A DNA stretch of 64,000 nt from Hyphomicrobium sp. CS1BSMeth3. Lineage in GTDB: Bacteria > Pseudomonadota > Alphaproteobacteria > Rhizobiales > Hyphomicrobiaceae. Under the pieces are notes generated by a model. The model saw nothing but the letters and a program-made list of their open reading frames with translations. It had not been told where the DNA came from and did not search any database. A program made the translations under genes and the position numbers. Each line of letters opens with the position of its first letter. The first letter of the stretch is position 1. The stretch spans positions 558,001-622,000 of the forward strand of contig NZ_FPEI01000004.1 of the NCBI RefSeq assembly GCF_900117415.1, read 5' to 3'. Shown in pieces: positions 46,556 to 56,144 of this stretch.

Positions 46556-47659
46556 TCAATTCGTCCGCCGAACGGCGCCCTCGACGGTCTCTACCGGCTT
46601 AAAAAACACGTCGACGCGCATCCCCGGCAGCAGCGGCGGCTGACCTTCCATGTCCACGACCACCTCGAGAACGTCCACGTCGTTCGGGCGGCGGGGACCA
46701 CGCTGGCCGAGCTTGCCTGGGCCGAGCGACGGCGCGAGGCTCGCGACCTTGCCGGGAAACTCGCGGCCCGGATAGGCATCCGACTTCACGACGACGAGCT
46801 GGCCGACGCGCACCTTGGCGGCGTCGCGCTCCTCGACTTCGGCGCGCACTTTCAGCGCCGACACATCACCCAGAAGCAGGAGAACCTGCTCGGGCGAGGG
46901 CGTCGCGATCTCACCGGCGCGCGCTGCAACGTTCAGGATCGTGCCGTCGCGCGGCGCCCGCACCCGCGTGCGCTCGAGCGCCGTGACAGCCTGGGAGAGC
47001 TCCGCACGCGCCACCGTGAAGCCGGCCTCGGCGCGGGTCGGCAAGGGGATATTCTGCGCCGATTCCGCCTTGCGCAGCGCCGCGCGCTGGTCCTCGAGCC
47101 GTGTCTCGGCGTTGCGCACGGCCTGACGGCGGTCGTTGAGCTGCGTGAGGTTGGCCGACGAGGCATCGCGGCGATGCGCAAGAAATGCCGCGTCGAACTC
47201 CATCCGCGCCTGCGAGAGCGCATATTCCGCCTCGGCGATCGCATCGTCGGCCTGGCGGCGGGCGCGCACCAGCTCCGGGGGATTGCCCTCGGCGGCATCA
47301 CGCTCACGCTTGCGGACGGCAGCCTCGGCGCGCGCCGCATGAACGCGCGAGAGCGCCTCTTCATCGCTGAGCCGGATGAGCAGATCGCCCGCCGTCACGC
47401 GGTCGTTCGGCTGCACGGTCACCTCGACGATGCGGCCGGGCGTTGCCGCACCGATGCGGATCTCGCCACCGTTCGGCTCGACGCGGCCGGGCGCGGCAGC
47501 ATCCCACTGCACTTTCGGCAGCGGCTTCGACGTCGTCTGCGCGTTCAGACGGCTCGAGATGTTCGCCGACGGAAGAAAATACGACGCGCCCGCAACGACT
47601 ATGGCTGCGATCAGGAACGCAAGGAACAGGCTGGAGATCGTCGAGCGGTTGCTATCCAT
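46556..47659 (-). CDS. HlyD-family periplasmic adaptor (DevB-like)
   Basis: The 367-residue membrane-fusion protein has an N-terminal membrane anchor (about 8-28), a lipoyl-like segment GRIVEVTVQPNDRVTAGDLLIRLSDEEAL, split here as VTVQPNDRVTAGDLL, a long coiled-coil hairpin (about 95-205) and beta-barrel. It would link the inner-membrane ABC pump to a TolC-type channel (not in the window). It overlaps the end of the ATPase gene by 8 bp, the third gene of a permease-ATPase-adaptor operon. Confidence 0.92.
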   Translation of the reverse strand: MDSNRSTISSLFLAFLIAAIVVAGASYFLPSANISSRLNAQTTSKPLPKVQWDAAAPGRVEPNGGEIRIGAATPGRIVEVTVQPNDRVTAGDLLIRLSDEEALSRVHAARAEAAVRKRERDAAEGNPPELVRARRQADDAIAEAEYALSQARMEFDAAFLAHRRDASSANLTQLNDRRQAVRNAETRLEDQRAALRKAESAQNIPLPTRAEAGFTVARAELSQAVTALERTRVRAPRDGTILNVAARAGEIATPSPEQVLLLLGDVSALKVRAEVEERDAAKVRVGQLVVVKSDAYPGREFPGKVASLAPSLGPGKLGQRGPRRPNDVDVLEVVVDMEGQPPLLPGMRVDVFFKPVETVEGAVRRTN

Positions 47660-48482
47660 GGGTTTTCATCTTCCGTTTGTTCGCAACGCGGGCGCTCCTG
47701 TCGGGCGCGCCGCCCTGCGATGCGTGGTCGCTGCGGACCTCGTCGAGGGGAATGGTGGGAGGCGGCGTGACGATGGCGTCGCGCACCCGCTCGGGGCGCT
47801 CGTCACCGACGATCAGACCATCCTCGATGTGAATAATGCGATCGGCGTAGGGGAGCGTGCGGTGATCGTGCGTCACCGCAAGCACGGCGTGGCTCTTGTC
47901 CTTGGCGATCTCGGCGAGGAGCGCCATGACCGACTGGCCGTTCTCGCTGTCGAGGGCCGCCGTCGGCTCGTCGGCCAGGAGCAGCGATGGTGCGCTCGCC
48001 AGCGCCCGCGCCACGGCCACGCGCTGCTGCTCACCACCCGACATGTTGCCCGGATAGGACTTGAACTTGTGCGAGAGCCCGACCTTGGTCAGCGCCTCGC
48101 GCGCCTGATCGGCCGCAAGGCGGCCACGGCGCCCGCGCACGTCGAGCGCGAGGCGCACATTCTCCTCGGCATTGAGCGTCGGGAACAGATTGTAGGACTG
48201 GAAGACGAAACCGATGTGCCGCCGGCGAACCTCGGCGAGCGCCTCGGGGCCCAGGCCCTCGGTTTCCGTACCGGCGACGCGGATATTGCCGGAGGTCGGC
48301 CCGAGAATGCAGCCGAGGATGGAGAGCAGCGTCGTCTTCCCCGAACCCGAAGGCCCCATGAGCAGGGTCAGCTCGCCGGCATTGAGCGAGACGCTGACGC
48401 CCTTGAGCGCCCGCACCATGCCCGCGCCGTGGCCGAGCTCCTTGACGACATTCGTGGCTTCGAGAACCGTTTCGCTGCTCAT
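47652..48482 (-). CDS. ABC exporter ATPase (DevA/LolD/MacB type)
   Basis: The 276-residue ATPase has Walker [15 protein letters not shown]-loop [12 protein letters not shown], signature [16 protein letters not shown], Walker [13 protein letters not shown] and the switch His in [11 protein letters not shown]. Start ATG 48482 overlaps the permease stop (ATGA), so it is translationally coupled. The C-terminus is extended by about 45 basic, Pro-rich residues beyond the usual end, running into the adaptor gene. It drives a DevBCA-like export system. Confidence 0.93.
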   Translation of the reverse strand: MSSETVLEATNVVKELGHGAGMVRALKGVSVSLNAGELTLLMGPSGSGKTTLLSILGCILGPTSGNIRVAGTETEGLGPEALAEVRRRHIGFVFQSYNLFPTLNAEENVRLALDVRGRRGRLAADQAREALTKVGLSHKFKSYPGNMSGGEQQRVAVARALASAPSLLLADEPTAALDSENGQSVMALLAEIAKDKSHAVLAVTHDHRTLPYADRIIHIEDGLIVGDERPERVRDAIVTPPPTIPLDEVRSDHASQGGAPDRSARVANKRKMKTHG

Positions 48483-49606
48483 CGTGCGAACACCATGGCC
48501 GGATCGAGCTTGGTCACCTTGACGATGGCCGAGACGGCCGAGATCGCGCACATCGCGAACGTCAGCACGAAGAGGCCGATGGCGAGCTCCGGTGTCATAA
48601 GGATCGGCAGCGCCGTCTGCTCACTGAAGTGCACGACGATCATCGCAATGCTCATGCCGAGGACGTAGCCGAGTATCGCGGATAGCGCCGCCTGCATGAG
48701 GATCACGCGATGGATGTAGCCCGCGGAGGAGCCGAGCGCGCGCAGCGTCGCGAACTCCCGCAAGTGATCCTTCGTGCTCGAATAGAGCGTCTGCGCCACG
48801 ATGACCGTGCCGACGAGAACGCCGAGAATGGCGCCACCGATCAGCGCCACACCGGCGCCGGTGCCGAACAGCCAGTGGTCGAGGCTCCTCTCGCGGAACT
48901 CCGCCTGCGTCAGCACGTCGACATTGGCGAGACGCGACTTGATCTCGGTGCGCACGGCCTCTGTCGTTGCGGGGTCATCCAGCTTGACGAGGAAGAACGT
49001 CGCCTGGTTCGGCTCGAGGCCGAGCATGGCGCGCGCCCGGTTCAGCGACGTGAAGACATAGGGCGCCATGGTGAAGGAGCGGATGCCGTCGGTCAGCGCG
49101 GCGACCTTGACGCGTGTCTGCTCCACCTGCGCGATATCTGAAATCTGGCGGACGCCGAGGTTGTCCATGTAGGTCTTGTCGACGGCAACCGCGTTCGGCT
49201 CGGCGAGCGATGCGGGCGTGCCCTGCACCACGTTCCAGGGCTGGAGGCCGCCGTCCGCCGGGTTCGTGCCGACGAGCACGATCAGCGCCGAGCCGCCGGC
49301 GGGCTTGCGCCATTCTGTGAAGGCGACCGTCAGCGGCGTCACGGTTTTCACGCCCGGCACCGAGAGGACGGCGTGGCGCTCGCGGCCCGAGAGCAGGCCC
49401 GCCTCCTCGAAGCTCTTGGCGCCGAACGACGTGATCCAGATCTCGCCCTGGGCATTGTCGATCATCGCGATGATCATCTTGCGGGCGCCCTGGTACAGGC
49501 CGAGCTGAACCGCAACGAGCACGATCGCGAACAGGATGCCGACGAGCGTAACCGCAAGACGCACGCGGTCATGAACAAGATTTCGAAACGCAAGCGTCAA
49601 AACCAT
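48479..49606 (-). CDS. ABC exporter permease, FtsX/MacB fold (DevC-like)
   Basis: The 375-residue permease has one N-terminal helix (LAVTLVGILFAIVLVAVQLG), a large periplasmic domain (about 45-255) and three C-terminal helices, the FtsX/LolE/MacB layout. It is first in an operon with ATPase and adaptor. In cyanobacteria the DevBCA relatives export glycolipids; here the substrate is unknown. Neither a resistance gene nor a regulator adjoins. Confidence 0.92.
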   Translation of the reverse strand: MVLTLAFRNLVHDRVRLAVTLVGILFAIVLVAVQLGLYQGARKMIIAMIDNAQGEIWITSFGAKSFEEAGLLSGRERHAVLSVPGVKTVTPLTVAFTEWRKPAGGSALIVLVGTNPADGGLQPWNVVQGTPASLAEPNAVAVDKTYMDNLGVRQISDIAQVEQTRVKVAALTDGIRSFTMAPYVFTSLNRARAMLGLEPNQATFFLVKLDDPATTEAVRTEIKSRLANVDVLTQAEFRERSLDHWLFGTGAGVALIGGAILGVLVGTVIVAQTLYSSTKDHLREFATLRALGSSAGYIHRVILMQAALSAILGYVLGMSIAMIVVHFSEQTALPILMTPELAIGLFVLTFAMCAISAVSAIVKVTKLDPAMVFAR

Positions 49607-50041
49607 GGGAATGCCAAACTGTCCTTGCCTGACGCCACAAAAACCTGAACGCCCACCGGCGGCCGCCCCCGTGCTGGCTCTTGCGAGCCGCCTTCAGAAG
49701 GGCCCCGCGCCCTGACCCAGCGTGTCGACCAATCTGGAATGGGCCTGGAAAGTAGTGTGCCCCGAAGCCCGCAGTGAGCCCGTTATATAGGGAAGGCGGC
49801 TAACCGGTGCCACCTGCGGCAATCGTGGTAAACCGCCGCTACCGTTCCCACGCCGGCTGGCGTGAACCTGCTGGCGCCGCCGAATACCCTCTTGTCTAGG
49901 GCGGAATCAAGGCAGTCGTGGGAGCCTGTGTCGCCTTGCCGCTGCCATACTTCGATAATTTACCACCTGCAACCCTTAAGTCTTCACCTCGTTTTGCTTA
50001 CGTCTCGACCCCGTTTTGGCAGTTCAGATCAGGATGATCCC
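49607..50041. other. 435-bp intergenic region
   Basis: I see no gene, repeat family member or clear operator here. It should contain divergent promoters for the exporter operon (minus) and the DUF2147 gene (plus). An AT-rich patch around 49,780-49,790 (GTTATATAGGG) is a possible promoter element. Confidence 0.4.
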
Positions 50042-50641
50042 ATGGCCACGACATTCCTCGGCAAAGGACGTGCGCGCCTTCGACTGGCGGCCACCTTCTC
50101 CGCAATGACCCTGGCGGCCCTGCTTCTCGCCCTCGCGATCCCCGCGGCCGACGCTCAACAGCAACCCCAGCGCAAAGGCGCCCAGGCAGCCGTACCCGTG
50201 CCTCCAGCCCCTGATGTGGGACCGCGCGGCATCTGGATCGACCATACTGGCCGCGGCGCGGTCGAGATCGCGCCCTGCGTTCCCGACGCGGCGCCCGGCA
50301 CGCCCGAAGCGGCAAACCTTTGCGGCCGCATTGTCTGGATGAAGGAGCCGAACGACCCGAAGGGTCAGCCGCTCCGCGACACGCTCAATAAGAATGCCAC
50401 CCGGCGCGGCCAGCCCATCTGCGGCCTGCAGATCATCGGCGACGTGAAGCCGCAGCCCAATGGCTCCTGGGACAACGGCTGGATCTACGACCCCGAGCAG
50501 GGCTCCTCCTTCGACCTCGAGCTGCGCTTGCGCAATCCCGAGACCCTGCAGGTCAAGGGCTACATGGGCGTGAAGTTCCTGAGCGAGACGTATGTATGGC
50601 GTCGCGCCAAGGAGCCGCCGCCGAAGTGCGCCGGCGTCTGA
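50042..50641 (+). CDS. Secreted DUF2147 protein
   Basis: The 199-residue exported protein has a signal peptide (hydrophobic LAALLLALAIPAADA, cleavage near ADAQQ), then the DUF2147 domain: GIWIDHTGRGAVEIAPC, LCGRIVWMKEPNDPKG, NGSWDNGWIYDPEQG and KGYMGVKFLSETYVWRRA. The function is unknown; family members are small periplasmic or outer-membrane-associated beta-barrels. I start at ATG 50042 after AGGATGATCCC; an upstream open frame lacks a signal. A strong terminator follows. Confidence 0.92.
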   Translation: MATTFLGKGRARLRLAATFSAMTLAALLLALAIPAADAQQQPQRKGAQAAVPVPPAPDVGPRGIWIDHTGRGAVEIAPCVPDAAPGTPEAANLCGRIVWMKEPNDPKGQPLRDTLNKNATRRGQPICGLQIIGDVKPQPNGSWDNGWIYDPEQGSSFDLELRLRNPETLQVKGYMGVKFLSETYVWRRAKEPPPKCAGV

Positions 50642-50663
50642 TCCGACCGTCCCGACCAACAAC

Positions 50664-50705
50664 ATCGCCCGAGGCGTGAGCCCACGCCTCGGGCGATTGC
50701 TTTTT
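50664..50705 (+). terminator. Strong intrinsic terminator
   Basis: A 15-bp perfect stem ATCGCCCGAGGCGTG/CACGCCTCGGGCGAT with a 4-base loop is followed by TGCTTTTTG, just past the DUF2147 gene. Confidence 0.95.
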
Positions 50706-50930
50706 GTGCGCGGCCCCGGCTCGATCCGCGCTCTGATGACGCTTGAATCGTCTTCGGCCGGGCAAAGTAACTTCGGCGAAAGGCTGCTCAGCGCGGCATG
50801 ACACCTCGGCCGTGCGCGCGGTTGGCGCGGCGCGCGCGTACTGGTAGACATAATACCAGGCGCGTACCGCGCCCCATCCCGTTCGCCTCTGGCGCCCTGC
50901 GGCGCCAATTCTGCCCCACAGGAGTTCTCG

Positions 50931-52517
50931 ATGCGCAATTTCGCCCTTCCCGGCCGCTCGCCGGTCTATGCCACGCGCGCCATGGTTGCGACGTCGCACC
51001 CGCTGGCGAGCGTCGCGGCCATCGAGCAGCTCAAGTTGGGCGGCAACGCCGTCGACGCCGCGATCGCAGCGACGGCCGTCATGTGCGTCGTCGAGCACGC
51101 CATGACCGGGATCGGCGGCGACTGCTTCGCCCTCATCGCGAAGCCGGGCACCAATCCGGTCGCCCTCAACGCCTCGGGCCGCGCGCCCATGGCCGCGACA
51201 CCCGAGTGGTACGCCAAGCAGGGCATCAAGAAGATCGTCACGCAGTCCCCGCACGCGGTCACGGTGCCGGGCGCGATCGACGGCTGGGCGACGCTCCTCA
51301 GGGACTATGGCACGCGCTCGCTCGGCGACGTGCTCGCACGCGCCATCGAATATGCCGAGGGCGGCTACGTCGTCACGCCGCGTGTCGGTCACGACTGGGC
51401 GAAGCTCACGGAGAAGCTCAGCGCCCATCCCGGCGCGCGCCAGCATCTGCTGCCTGGCGGCCGGCCGCCCAAGGTCGGCGAGATCGTGCGCTTCCCCGAG
51501 CTCGGTAAGACTCTCCGCGCCATCGCCGAGAAGGGCCGCGACGCCTTCTACACGGGCGAAATCGCCGCCGACATGGTGGCGGAACTCAAGGAGCTCGGCG
51601 GCCTCCACACCCTTGAGGACTTCGCCGCCCAGAAGGCGACCTATGTCGAGCCCATCTCGGTCAAGTACCGCGGCGCCGACCTCTACGAGATGCCCCCGAA
51701 CAACCAGGGCATTGTCGCCCTGATCATGCTGCGTATCCTCGATCGCCTCGGCACGCTCGGCGCGGATCCGCTGTCCGTCGAGCGCTATCACGTGATGAGC
51801 GAAGCGAGCCGCCTCGCCTATGCCATGCGCGATGCTTTCGTTGCAGATCCGGTCATGGCGAACGTGCCCGTCGAGCACATGCTGAGCGACGCGACGATCA
51901 ACGATCTTGCCTCTCGCATCGATCGCCAGAAGCGCCGCGAGGATCTCGGCCCCGTACCCCAGCCGACCGGCACCGACACGATCTACATGACCGTCGTCGA
52001 CAGCAGCGGCATGGCGGTCTCGTTCATCAACTCGCTGTTCTCGCCGTTCGGCAGCGGCATCGTCACGCGCAAGACCGGAATCACTCTGCAGAACCGCGGC
52101 CAGGGCTTCGTGCTCGATCCCAAGCACCGCAACTGCATCGCGCCCGGCAAACGGCCCATGCACACGCTTGTGCCTGCGATGGCCTTCAAGAACGGCAAGC
52201 CGTGGATGTCCTTCGGCGTCATGGGGGCGAACTTCCAGCCCATGGGCCACGCCTATGTGATGACCAACGTCCTCGACTACGGCATGGACGCGCAGACCGC
52301 GCTCGACCACCCGCGCGCCTTCTTCGAGGACGGCCATCTCCAGCTCGAAACCTCGATGCCGAAGGCCGTATTCGAGGGCCTCGCCGCCGCCGGCCATCCG
52401 GTCACATGGCGCGACGATCCCTGGGGCGGCGGCCAGGTCGTGCAGATCGATCCGGCAACCGGCGTGCTGATCGGCGCCTCCGACCCGCGCAAGGACGGCA
52501 TGGCCGTCGGCTACTGA
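50931..52517 (+). CDS. ggt: Gamma-glutamyltransferase family protein
   Basis: This 528-residue Ntn-hydrolase is related to glutathione hydrolase. The N-terminal [27 protein letters not shown] and [11 protein letters not shown] are typical. The autocleavage threonine should be in [14 protein letters not shown] (about residue 358), followed by [13 protein letters not shown] and, later, a GQVVQID end. There is no signal peptide, so it may be cytosolic, unlike classical periplasmic GGT; acylase-like functions are possible. Short intergenic to acyP (TTG start), probably cotranscribed. Confidence 0.9.
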   Translation: MRNFALPGRSPVYATRAMVATSHPLASVAAIEQLKLGGNAVDAAIAATAVMCVVEHAMTGIGGDCFALIAKPGTNPVALNASGRAPMAATPEWYAKQGIKKIVTQSPHAVTVPGAIDGWATLLRDYGTRSLGDVLARAIEYAEGGYVVTPRVGHDWAKLTEKLSAHPGARQHLLPGGRPPKVGEIVRFPELGKTLRAIAEKGRDAFYTGEIAADMVAELKELGGLHTLEDFAAQKATYVEPISVKYRGADLYEMPPNNQGIVALIMLRILDRLGTLGADPLSVERYHVMSEASRLAYAMRDAFVADPVMANVPVEHMLSDATINDLASRIDRQKRREDLGPVPQPTGTDTIYMTVVDSSGMAVSFINSLFSPFGSGIVTRKTGITLQNRGQGFVLDPKHRNCIAPGKRPMHTLVPAMAFKNGKPWMSFGVMGANFQPMGHAYVMTNVLDYGMDAQTALDHPRAFFEDGHLQLETSMPKAVFEGLAAAGHPVTWRDDPWGGGQVVQIDPATGVLIGASDPRKDGMAVGY

Positions 52518-52530
52518 TGGAGCGACGCTG

Positions 52531-52815
52531 TTGAACGGGCCACGCACCGTTCGGCTGAGGATCGAAGGACGCGTGCAAGGCGTCGGCTTTCGCATGTTCG
52601 TCGAGCGCACGGCCGTTGCGCTCGGCCTCGACGGCTGGGTGCGCAATCGCCGAGATGGTGGCGTCGAGGCCGTCGTCTCGGGCACACCCGCCGCGGTCGA
52701 GGAGATGATCGCGCGCTGTCACGCGGGCCCGCCCGCTTCCCGCGTCGATCGTGTCGAGGTCCTGCCCGAGGACGAGCCCGTAGCACCGGGCTTCACCGTA
52801 CGGCCGACGGTGTAG
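52531..52815 (+). CDS. acyP: Acylphosphatase
   Basis: The 94-residue enzyme hydrolyses carboxyl-phosphate bonds. Conserved [15 protein letters not shown] has the active-site Arg, and [17 protein letters not shown] carries the active-site Asn. The start is TTG at 52531, since an ATG at 52517 is in another frame; the sequence begins [16 protein letters not shown]. It is 13 bp after the ggt stop. Confidence 0.95.
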   Translation: MNGPRTVRLRIEGRVQGVGFRMFVERTAVALGLDGWVRNRRDGGVEAVVSGTPAAVEEMIARCHAGPPASRVDRVEVLPEDEPVAPGFTVRPTV

Positions 52816-52830
52816 TCGCGCCTGCGGCGC

Positions 52831-52904
52831 GTCGTGGCTTTGCCACGAGCAGGGCCGCAGGCCCTGCACCCGCTCGGGGAGACCCCGAACCCCCTTCTTT
52901 TTAT
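52831..52904 (-). repeat. Family D repeat, copy 4
   Basis: In reverse orientation: GTCGTGGCTTTGCCACGA hairpin, GGGCCGCAGGCCC, then CGGGGAGACCCCG and CCCCCTTCTTTTTAT. It is joined to REP-like copy 6 through GGAGTTCGCCGCGAGCGCT. It starts 15 bp after the acyP stop. Confidence 0.85.
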
Positions 52905-52935
52905 GACTTGGAGTTCGCCGCGAGCGCTCCAGCAT

Positions 52936-53051
52936 CCCCTCTCCCCGCGTGCGGGGAGAGGGCAAGGGTGAGGGCGGCGGCATACGCCAACGTCGGTAAA
53001 TGGCGCCGCCCCTCATCCTAACCTTCTCCCCGTGTAGAACGGGGAGAAGGG
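52936..53051. repeat. REP-like inverted pair (family A), copy 6
   Basis: CCCTCTCCCCGC/GCGGGGAGAGGG with AAGGGTGAGGGCGGCGGC, then GCCCCTCATCCTAACC with CTTCTCCCCG/CGGGGAGAAG. It separates acyP from the CoA-lyase gene. Confidence 0.9.
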
Positions 53052-53159
53052 ACAGCGGCGCGCTCGCGGCAAGCTCTGCTTCTCATAATGGCGGACGTTC
53101 CTCGTCGCGCCAGAAGTGCGGCCCAAGCACGTTGAAGTGTGGGGCGGCAGCGGTTTCTT

Positions 53160-54038
53160 CTAGCCCACCACACCCGCCGCCTTCGCCCGCGCGATGACTT
53201 TCTCCGCAAGCACGAGATGCGGCTTGTCGAGCATCTTGCCGTCGAGGCTGGCAACACCGGCCGCACCATCGAACGCAGCGATCACAGCGCGCGCGTGCGC
53301 GACCTCGGCTTCGCTCGGCGTGAAGACCGCGTTGATCGGTCCCACCTGATCGGGATGGATGGCCATCTTCCCCGTGAAACCATCGCGGCGTGCCTCGCGT
53401 GTCTCCGCTTCGAGCCCCTCGCGATTGCGGAAGTCCACATAGACAGTATCGATCGGCTCGACGCCCGCCGCCGCCGCCGTGATGAGGCAGAGATCGCGCA
53501 CGAGCCGATACGGCGACGTGAACTGGCCGCGCTCATCACGGTTCGCAAGCGAGCCGACCACGGCGCCAAGATCCTCAGCACCCCAGCTCATGCCGATCAT
53601 GCGCGCGCTGGCGCCGACATAGGAGCGCAGGTTCAGCACCGAGATCGGCGTCTCCGTCACGATCGGCAGGATGCGCGTCGCGCCCGAGGTAGCGCCGGCT
53701 TCGCTCTCGGCATGACCGAGCGCGATCGAGAGGCGGTGCACATCCTCGCCGGAGTTGGGCTTCGGCATGATGATGCCGTCGGGCCTTGCGGGCATCACCG
53801 CTTCGAGGTCCGCTTCCCAGTCCCTGCCGTCGATCGGATTGATACGCACATAGAGGAGCGGGCTGTTCGCGCTCCCACGCGTCTCGCGGACGAAAGCTGC
53901 CGTCAGTGCGCGCGCTGCAGGACGGTTCGCCGGCGCAACGGAATCCTCGAGATCGAGGATCAGCGCATCGGCGCCGCTGGCCATGGCCTTGGCGAGCTTT
54001 CTCTCGCTGTCGCCGGGAACGAAGAGCAGTGAGCGCAT
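53160..54038 (-). CDS. HpcH/HpaI-family CoA-ester lyase (CitE/malyl-CoA lyase-like)
   Basis: The 292-residue TIM-barrel enzyme has the family segments MRSLLFVPGDSERKLAKAM, ALILDLEDSV (Mg-binding Glu/Asp), YVRINPIDG, GIIMPKPNS, LPIVTETP and MSWGAEDLGA, and HPDQVGPIN. Such enzymes cleave malyl-, methylmalyl- or citramalyl-CoA, or act as malyl-CoA thioesterases. The upstream MaoC gene on the same strand supports a hydratase-lyase pair, although a 166-bp element now lies between them. Which acyl-CoA is used cannot be decided from sequence. Confidence 0.9.
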   Translation of the reverse strand: MRSLLFVPGDSERKLAKAMASGADALILDLEDSVAPANRPAARALTAAFVRETRGSANSPLLYVRINPIDGRDWEADLEAVMPARPDGIIMPKPNSGEDVHRLSIALGHAESEAGATSGATRILPIVTETPISVLNLRSYVGASARMIGMSWGAEDLGAVVGSLANRDERGQFTSPYRLVRDLCLITAAAAGVEPIDTVYVDFRNREGLEAETREARRDGFTGKMAIHPDQVGPINAVFTPSEAEVAHARAVIAAFDGAAGVASLDGKMLDKPHLVLAEKVIARAKAAGVVG

Positions 54039-54048
54039 GAGCCCTCCC

Positions 54049-54214
54049 CTAGTGTGATGATCGAGAAATTCGCCAAATCAGGCGGCACGATAACGAGCGA
54101 ATTTCTCGATCTGAATCACACGAGAAAGATTATGGTTCTAGTGTCTCTTATGATTCCGAAGTTCGCTCGGGACACGAGCATCGAGTTCAAGTGAACTTAC
54201 GGATAGGGACACTA
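54049..54214 (+). repeat. 166-bp bipartite palindromic element (family B), copy 3
   Basis: Modules 54049-54124 and 54139-54214 around a 14-bp linker AAAGATTATGGTTC. It has a few arm changes (CACGAG for CACTAG; TAGTGTCTC for TAGTGTCCC; TACGGATAGGGAC). It lies between the maoC and CoA-lyase genes. Confidence 0.95.
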
Positions 54215-54270
54215 GCGCGGATCGCGTGGTCTTTGCCCGCGTATACCGCTCCCGGACCGCCCGATCCACC

Positions 54271-54729
54271 CTAAGCAGCCGCAGGCGCCTTGCGCATGAA
54301 GCCGGCGCGACGACACTCGGCGACGAGCTCGCCATCCTGATTGTAGGCGCGATGGAGAAACTCGACGATCCCGGCATCCGGGCGCGACTTGCTCTCGCGC
54401 ACGGCGACGATCTCCGTCGTCACATGCAGCGTGTCGCCGTGGAAGACCGGATGGGGAAAGCGCACATCCGTCATACCGAGGTTACCGATGGTCGTGCCGA
54501 GCGTGGTATCGGCGACTGAGATGCCGATCATGAGACCGAGCGTGAACAGGCTGTTGACGAGCGGCTTGCCCCACTCGGTCTTGGCGGCGAAGTGATGATC
54601 GATATGGAGCGGCTGTGTATTGAGCGTGAGACAGGAGAACATCATGTTGTCCATCTCAGTCACGGTGCGCGTGATCGCGTGCTCGAATACGCGCCCGACC
54701 TCGAACTCCTCGAAGTACAGTCCCGCCAT
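54271..54729 (-). CDS. MaoC-type acyl-CoA hydratase
   Basis: The 152-residue hot-dog protein contains the hydratase-2 region LTLNTQPLHIDHHFAAKTEW, with the catalytic His, and NSLFTLGLMIGISVADTTLG. The usual catalytic Asp five residues before the His is Asn here (LNTQPLH), so it may be a variant hydratase. Later GNLGMTDVRFPHPVFHGDTLH is well conserved. It precedes the CoA-ester lyase on the same strand. Confidence 0.88.
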   Translation of the reverse strand: MAGLYFEEFEVGRVFEHAITRTVTEMDNMMFSCLTLNTQPLHIDHHFAAKTEWGKPLVNSLFTLGLMIGISVADTTLGTTIGNLGMTDVRFPHPVFHGDTLHVTTEIVAVRESKSRPDAGIVEFLHRAYNQDGELVAECRRAGFMRKAPAAA

Positions 54730-54897
54730 GGGTGTCTCCGTCCCGAATCTCCGTGCTCGTCGGCTTGCATGGCGCGCATGAGCCTGCCCGGCAAGGCGCA
54801 GGAATTCGTTCCTATATTCTTGTTTAATCGTACCGTGCGCCCGCGAACCCGGCCCGCAGCCGTGTGAACAGCAAGCGCAGTCCGCCGGCTAGTAGCT

Positions 54898-55680
54898 TCA
54901 ATAACGAAACTGCTCCGACAAAATGCGCTCGTCCAGGTCGTGACCGGGATCGAACATCATGAAGAGGTCGATATCCGAGGCCTGCGAGACTTCCACCTGA
55001 ACGACGGAACGGAACTCGACGTTGTCAGCAACCGCGCTGACCGGGCGCTTCTCCGGCTCCCGTATGGCAATGCCGATGCGCGCCGTATTGGCGATCAGCG
55101 CGCCGCGCCAGCGCCGCGGCCGGAAAGCGCTGATCGGCGTCAGCGCCAGGAGCTGGGCGTTGATCGGGATGATCGGGCCGTAGGCCGAAAGGTTGTAGGC
55201 AGTAGATCCGGCCGGCGTCGCCACAAGCACACCATCGCAAACCAGCTCGTCGAGGCGCACCTGCCCGTTCACCGAGACCGAGAGCTTTGCCGCCTGATGA
55301 GTCTGGCGGAAGAGCGCCACCTCGTTGATGGCGAGGCCCTGGTGGCTCTCGCCGGCCGCATCGACCGCCGTCATGGTGAGCGGATGGATCTTCGTGATCA
55401 CCGCCCGCTGGAGCCGCCCGATGAGGTCGCCTTCGCTGAACTCGTTCATCAGGAAGCCGACCGAGCCGCGGTTCATGCCGTAAATCGGGATGCGATCGCG
55501 CATGAAGCGGTGCAGCGTCTGCAGCATGAGGCCGTCGCCGCCGAGCGCGACGATCGCATCAGCTTCCTGCGGCGCGGCGTTGCCATAGAGGTGCACGAGC
55601 CGCTCGAGCGCGGCGCGGGCCTCGGCCACGTCACTCGCCACGAACGCGATCCGCTCGAACTTCCGGGCGCTCTCGGCCAT
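54898..55680 (-). CDS. nadK: NAD kinase
   Basis: It phosphorylates NAD to NADP. The 260 residues include [16 protein letters not shown] (GGDG with the catalytic Asp), [16 protein letters not shown], the substrate site NEVALFR, and [16 protein letters not shown] start at ATG 55680; an ATG at 55713 would add eleven residues without a ribosome site. It is divergent from cutA with about 95 bp between. Confidence 0.96.
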   Translation of the reverse strand: MAESARKFERIAFVASDVAEARAALERLVHLYGNAAPQEADAIVALGGDGLMLQTLHRFMRDRIPIYGMNRGSVGFLMNEFSEGDLIGRLQRAVITKIHPLTMTAVDAAGESHQGLAINEVALFRQTHQAAKLSVSVNGQVRLDELVCDGVLVATPAGSTAYNLSAYGPIIPINAQLLALTPISAFRPRRWRGALIANTARIGIAIREPEKRPVSAVADNVEFRSVVQVEVSQASDIDLFMMFDPGHDLDERILSEQFRY

Positions 55681-55776
55681 CGGCTTCCATCCACGCGCTG
55701 AGCCCACTACCATGCCGGAAGCGGCAGGCGGGGCGCGCGGCGCACTTTAGAGGGCGCGGGAAGGCAGACGCAAGCA

Positions 55777-56142
55777 ATGGAAAAAGATAGCCCTATTCCG
55801 GTGAAAGATGGGCCTATCCTGGTATATGCGACCTTCCCCTCGCGCGCGGAGGCCGAGCGCATCGGCGGGCGGCTCGTCGACGACGGGCTCGCCGCCTGCG
55901 TCAACATCCTCCCCGGAATGGTCTCGATCTACGTCTGGCAGGGAAAACGCCAGCAGGACGAGGAATGCGCGATGATCATCAAGTCACGCGCGACGCTCGC
56001 CGCCCCGATCATCAGGACGGTGCGCAGCCTTCATCCGTACGAAAACCCGGCACTCGTCGTCCTCGACATTGCCGGCGGCGCGCCGCCCTTCCTCGACTGG
56101 ATCCTCAGCCAGACGGCGACGCCCAAAGCCGGCACGCCCTGA
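55777..56142 (+). CDS. cutA: Divalent-cation tolerance protein CutA
   Basis: This 121-residue trimeric ferredoxin-like protein was linked to copper tolerance; its precise role is unresolved. Family motifs: PILVYATFPSRAEAERIGGRLVDDGLAACVN in part (RLVDDGLAACVNIL), MVSIYVWQGKRQQDEECAMIIKS, and VLDIAGGAPPFLDWI at the end. It converges with the fumarase alpha gene, two bases between stops. Confidence 0.95.
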   Translation: MEKDSPIPVKDGPILVYATFPSRAEAERIGGRLVDDGLAACVNILPGMVSIYVWQGKRQQDEECAMIIKSRATLAAPIIRTVRSLHPYENPALVVLDIAGGAPPFLDWILSQTATPKAGTP

Positions 56143-56144
56143 GC

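Noticed and set aside
50553-52685. 710-residue minus-strand frame
   Set aside because: Antisense to ggt; no homologous motif.
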